From: JAWLEV01 sp041685915
Lineage (GTDB): Bacteria > Chloroflexota > Anaerolineae > UBA1429
NCBI GenBank assembly: GCA_041685915.1
Contig: JAWLEV010000039.1
Span: 1 to 24,885 of the forward strand
DNA: 24,885 nucleotides
Direction: 5' to 3'
Under the pieces are notes generated by a model. That model was not told the origin of the DNA. It was given only the letters and a program-made list of their open reading frames with translations, and searched no databases. Both the position numbers and the translations under genes were made by a program. This document shows positions 23,045 through 24,885 of the stretch, piece after piece. Position 1 is the first letter of the stretch. Every line of letters starts with the position of its first letter.

Positions 23045-23082
23045 CACCAGGGCTGTGACATGTCCCTGGTGCTTTTGTTTTT
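23043..23082 (+). terminator. Intrinsic terminator inside the SWIM gene leader (attenuator candidate)
   Basis: A perfect 10-bp stem, AGCACCAGGG (23043-23052) with CCCTGGTGCT (23064-23073), has an 11-nt loop and is followed by TTTGTTTTT. It lies after a strong promoter and only 16 nt before the SWIM gene ATG, with no second promoter seen. Expression therefore seems to need read-through or anti-termination. Confidence 0.75.
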
Positions 23083-23098
23083 GAGGGGAGGTCTGAAG

Positions 23099-23362
23099 AT
23101 GGATTCGGGCATGATCAGCAAGATCCAAAAGTCAAAGCGCTACGCGCAGGAGCCGGAGCGGGTGACGTTTCATTCCTTTCACGTGATCTTTGACGGCGAA
23201 CACGGGACGTATCACGTTACATATGAGGATGGGGAGTGGTCTTGTCAATGCGAGTTCTTTTGCCAGAGAGGGGTATGCAGTCATACCATGACCATGGAAC
23301 GACTCCTGGGCGTGATGCTGGACGCCACGAAGGAAGGGGAGATGTCCGTTCAGGAGGGATAG
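23099..23362 (+). CDS. Small SWIM-type zinc-finger protein
   Basis: The 87-residue protein carries a SWIM motif, CxC-x8-CxH: Cys49, Cys51, Cys60 and His62 (SCQCEFFCQRGVCSH), with an extra Cys55. An N-terminal basic helix (ISKIQKSKRYAQEPERV) and beta strands (HSFHVIFDGEHGTYHVTYED) precede it. It has no helicase or MULE partner domain. SWIM fingers bind DNA or proteins. I place the start at ATG 23099, after GAGGGGAGGTCTGAAG; an upstream in-frame ATG at 23060 lies inside the terminator. acpS follows 51 nt later. It resembles small SWIM proteins I associate with Chloroflexota; cellular role unknown. Confidence 0.82.
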   Translation: MDSGMISKIQKSKRYAQEPERVTFHSFHVIFDGEHGTYHVTYEDGEWSCQCEFFCQRGVCSHTMTMERLLGVMLDATKEGEMSVQEG

Positions 23363-23413
23363 TCGTTGCTTTTCATGGTGTAATTGCAGGTATCTTTTGC
23401 GCTGAGGTTCCGT

Positions 23414-23788
23414 GTGCTTAGCGTGGGCGTGGATATCATTCAGATCACACGCATCGAGCGGGTGATCGATCGCTGGGGGGATCGCTTTCTACAGCGCATA
23501 TACACGGAGAAGGAACTTATATACTGTCGGGGACGTATCCCAGAGTTGGCCGCACGCTTTGCGGCCAAGGAGGCCATCTCCAAGGCCTTGGGCACGGGAA
23601 TAAAGGGCATCTATTGGTCCGAGATGGAGATCCTGGGCGATCACCGGGGCAAACCCACGGTGACCCTCTCGGGCCACGCCCTGGCACGGGCGCAGGAGCT
23701 GGAGCTGGACGAGTGGGCCATCAGCCTGTCACACAGCGACGATAACGCGGTGGCCTTTGTCACCGCTACAGGCGCCGATTCTCAGTAG
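23414..23788 (+). CDS. acpS: Holo-[acyl-carrier-protein] synthase
   Basis: The 124-residue protein transfers 4'-phosphopantetheine from coenzyme A to apo-ACP for fatty-acid synthesis. Family landmarks are SVGVDIIQITRIERV with Mg-binding Asp7, the YTEKELIYC segment, and RFAAKEAISKALGTG with Glu53. Length is normal for AcpS. The start is GTG 23414, five bases after GAGGT, giving MLSVGVDI. A TTG at 23384 would add ten residues atypical of the family. It follows the SWIM gene by 51 nt, so its expression may depend on the attenuator-like leader. It converges with a sulfatase gene, with a 5-nt gap and no terminator. Confidence 0.95.
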   Translation: MLSVGVDIIQITRIERVIDRWGDRFLQRIYTEKELIYCRGRIPELAARFAAKEAISKALGTGIKGIYWSEMEILGDHRGKPTVTLSGHALARAQELELDEWAISLSHSDDNAVAFVTATGADSQ

Positions 23789-23793
23789 CATTT

Positions 23794-24885
23794 TCACCAC
23801 ACGTCATCCTCGATACTCTGGCGCTCGGCTTCCACTTTCTCGAACCAAGTCTCCAGGGTCTGGAGCATGCGCCTGGTCCGTTGGGGCTCTGTGGATGTCA
23901 GGTTCTCTTTTTCCAGGGGGTCCTCTTCGATGTTGTATAATTCTGGGTCTGGCGGTGGGGGCACGTTGCGCTCTGGCTCTGGTGCCCTCCGGATATTGTC
24001 AAAATGCTCCGGCTGATACTTGAGCGCGCGGTCCATGGCCAGGTCTGCCTCGGATACCTGCATGGCCTGGTCGATGCGGGGTCTCACCAGTTTCCAGGGG
24101 CCGTGGCGCATGGCGGCGTTGCAGGTGACCAAGGGCGTGTAGCGATTCCATTGCCAGAAGCGAGGAACGTCCACCGGGTCGTCCTCCCCGCGCAGTATGG
24201 GCAGCACGTCGTGTCCGTCGAGGGGTAGGGTGGAGGAGGGCGTCTCCAGGTCCAGCATGGCAAAAAGGGTTGGCAGCCAGTCGACAAAGTGGATAAGGCC
24301 ATTGTGGTGGTATCCGTCCTCCAAGCCAGCGGGCCAGCGAATGACCATGGGCACGCGAATACCCCCCTCATAGACATGGCCCTTGGCCCCATTAAAGCCA
24401 CAGTTAAAGCGCGTGGTGCATCTTTCGCCCTCTCCGCCGAATTGGGGACCGTTGTCGCTGGTGAAGAAAAAGATGGTGTTCTCGGCGATCTCGAGTCTGT
24501 TCAATTCATAGAGGAGGCGTTCTAAGCCTTTGTCCATGCGTTGCAGCATGCCATATAGGGTGCTCACCGCCTCGGTGAAGTGGCCCGTCTCCGCAAAGGG
24601 CTCCACGTCTTCCTCTGGCGCCTGAAAGGGGAAGTGGGGCGCGTTATAGGTGAGGTGCAGGAAAAAGGGCTCGTCCCGGTGGCGGCGCATAAAGGATATG
24701 GCCTCGTCGGTGAACAGGTCCGTCAGATAACGTCCGTCGGCGTCTTCCCGCGTCCCGTTATAGTCGAGGTGCCAGTCGTAATAGTCCTGCCAGCCCCCGC
24801 GAAAGCCGACGAACTCTTCAAAGCCTCGAGCATTGGGGTGGTAGCGGGGATCGAGGGCTCCCAGGTGCCATTTGCCGATCAGGCC
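23794..24885 (-). CDS. Sulfatase, C-terminal 363 residues (5' end beyond right edge)
   Basis: The frame is open to the window edge. It begins GLIGKWHLGALDPRYHPNAR (sulfatase GKWHLG motif) and continues through LHLTYNAPHFPFQAPEE, FFFTSDNGPQFGGEGERCTT (metal Asp/Asn) and GGIRVPMVIRWPAGL. The C-terminal subdomain includes HGPWKLVRP and ELYNIEEDPLEKENL, standard family features. The N-terminal formylglycine motif is outside the window, so maturation type and signal peptide cannot be judged. It differs clearly from the sulfatase at 21364. Together they indicate use of sulfated glycans. An internal ATG at 24690 is not the start, because conserved sequence continues upstream of it. Confidence 0.93.
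   Translation of the reverse strand, partial: GLIGKWHLGALDPRYHPNARGFEEFVGFRGGWQDYYDWHLDYNGTREDADGRYLTDLFTDEAISFMRRHRDEPFFLHLTYNAPHFPFQAPEEDVEPFAETGHFTEAVSTLYGMLQRMDKGLERLLYELNRLEIAENTIFFFTSDNGPQFGGEGERCTTRFNCGFNGAKGHVYEGGIRVPMVIRWPAGLEDGYHHNGLIHFVDWLPTLFAMLDLETPSSTLPLDGHDVLPILRGEDDPVDVPRFWQWNRYTPLVTCNAAMRHGPWKLVRPRIDQAMQVSEADLAMDRALKYQPEHFDNIRRAPEPERNVPPPPDPELYNIEEDPLEKENLTSTEPQRTRRMLQTLETWFEKVEAERQSIEDDVW

Noticed and set aside
1..24885. tRNA genes, CRISPR repeats, transposases and attachment sites
   Set aside because: No cloverleaf-like GGTTCGA contexts with matching arms, no regular short repeats, and no transposase or integrase motifs were seen by eye.

Overview
The window is bacterial, GC-rich, and has strong Shine-Dalgarno sequences and sigma-70-like promoters. 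Several proteins resemble types I associate with Chloroflexota (Anaerolineae-like): the small CxC/CxH SWIM protein, the membrane protein ending at 18126, the decayed gene ending in a GTLYFDPF-type tail, and the PAS/GAF/HisKA_3 kinase. This assignment comes from memory of these families, not from a search. No tRNA, rRNA, CRISPR array or insertion sequence was seen.

Region 1 (1-9705) is a carbohydrate-catabolic locus built on a divergent promoter pair at 1540-1671. Leftward lie a UxuB-like short-chain dehydrogenase and a disrupted TIM-barrel-like gene running off the left edge. Rightward runs a likely operon: an enolase-superfamily sugar-acid dehydratase, a Gfo/Idh/MocA oxidoreductase, a GH38 alpha-mannosidase, a GH33-type sialidase, a SelA/DgaE-like PLP enzyme and a coiled-coil protein. 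None of the hydrolases has a signal peptide, so they probably work on imported, glycoprotein-like oligosaccharides inside the cell. The dehydrogenase, dehydratase and PLP enzyme would then process sugar acids or amino-sugar acids.

Region 2 (9821-14087) is regulatory. A 913-residue soluble hybrid kinase (degenerate receiver, three PAS, GAF, HisKA_3, HATPase) sits upstream of a NarL-type response regulator. A divergent single-domain receiver follows. The kinase's receiver and the stand-alone receiver both have Ser where the phosphorylated Asp should be.

Region 3 (14191-18126) holds small accessory genes and decayed sequence: a GyrI-like ligand-binding protein, a CBM48-like single-domain protein, hypothetical and membrane-anchored proteins, a gene with three frameshifts, and a short promoter-to-terminator unit that looks like an internally deleted encapsulated-ferritin gene.

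Region 4 (18309-24885) is a second catabolic block: D-aminoacylase-type amidohydrolase, another enolase-superfamily dehydratase and an FGE-type sulfatase on the minus strand. A plus-strand SWIM zinc-finger/acpS unit follows, whose leader has a short ORF and an intrinsic terminator (possible attenuator). A second sulfatase is cut by the right edge. The most promising unusual items are the SWIM leader, the Ser-substituted receivers, the His metal-ligand substitution in the first dehydratase, and the ferritin remnant.
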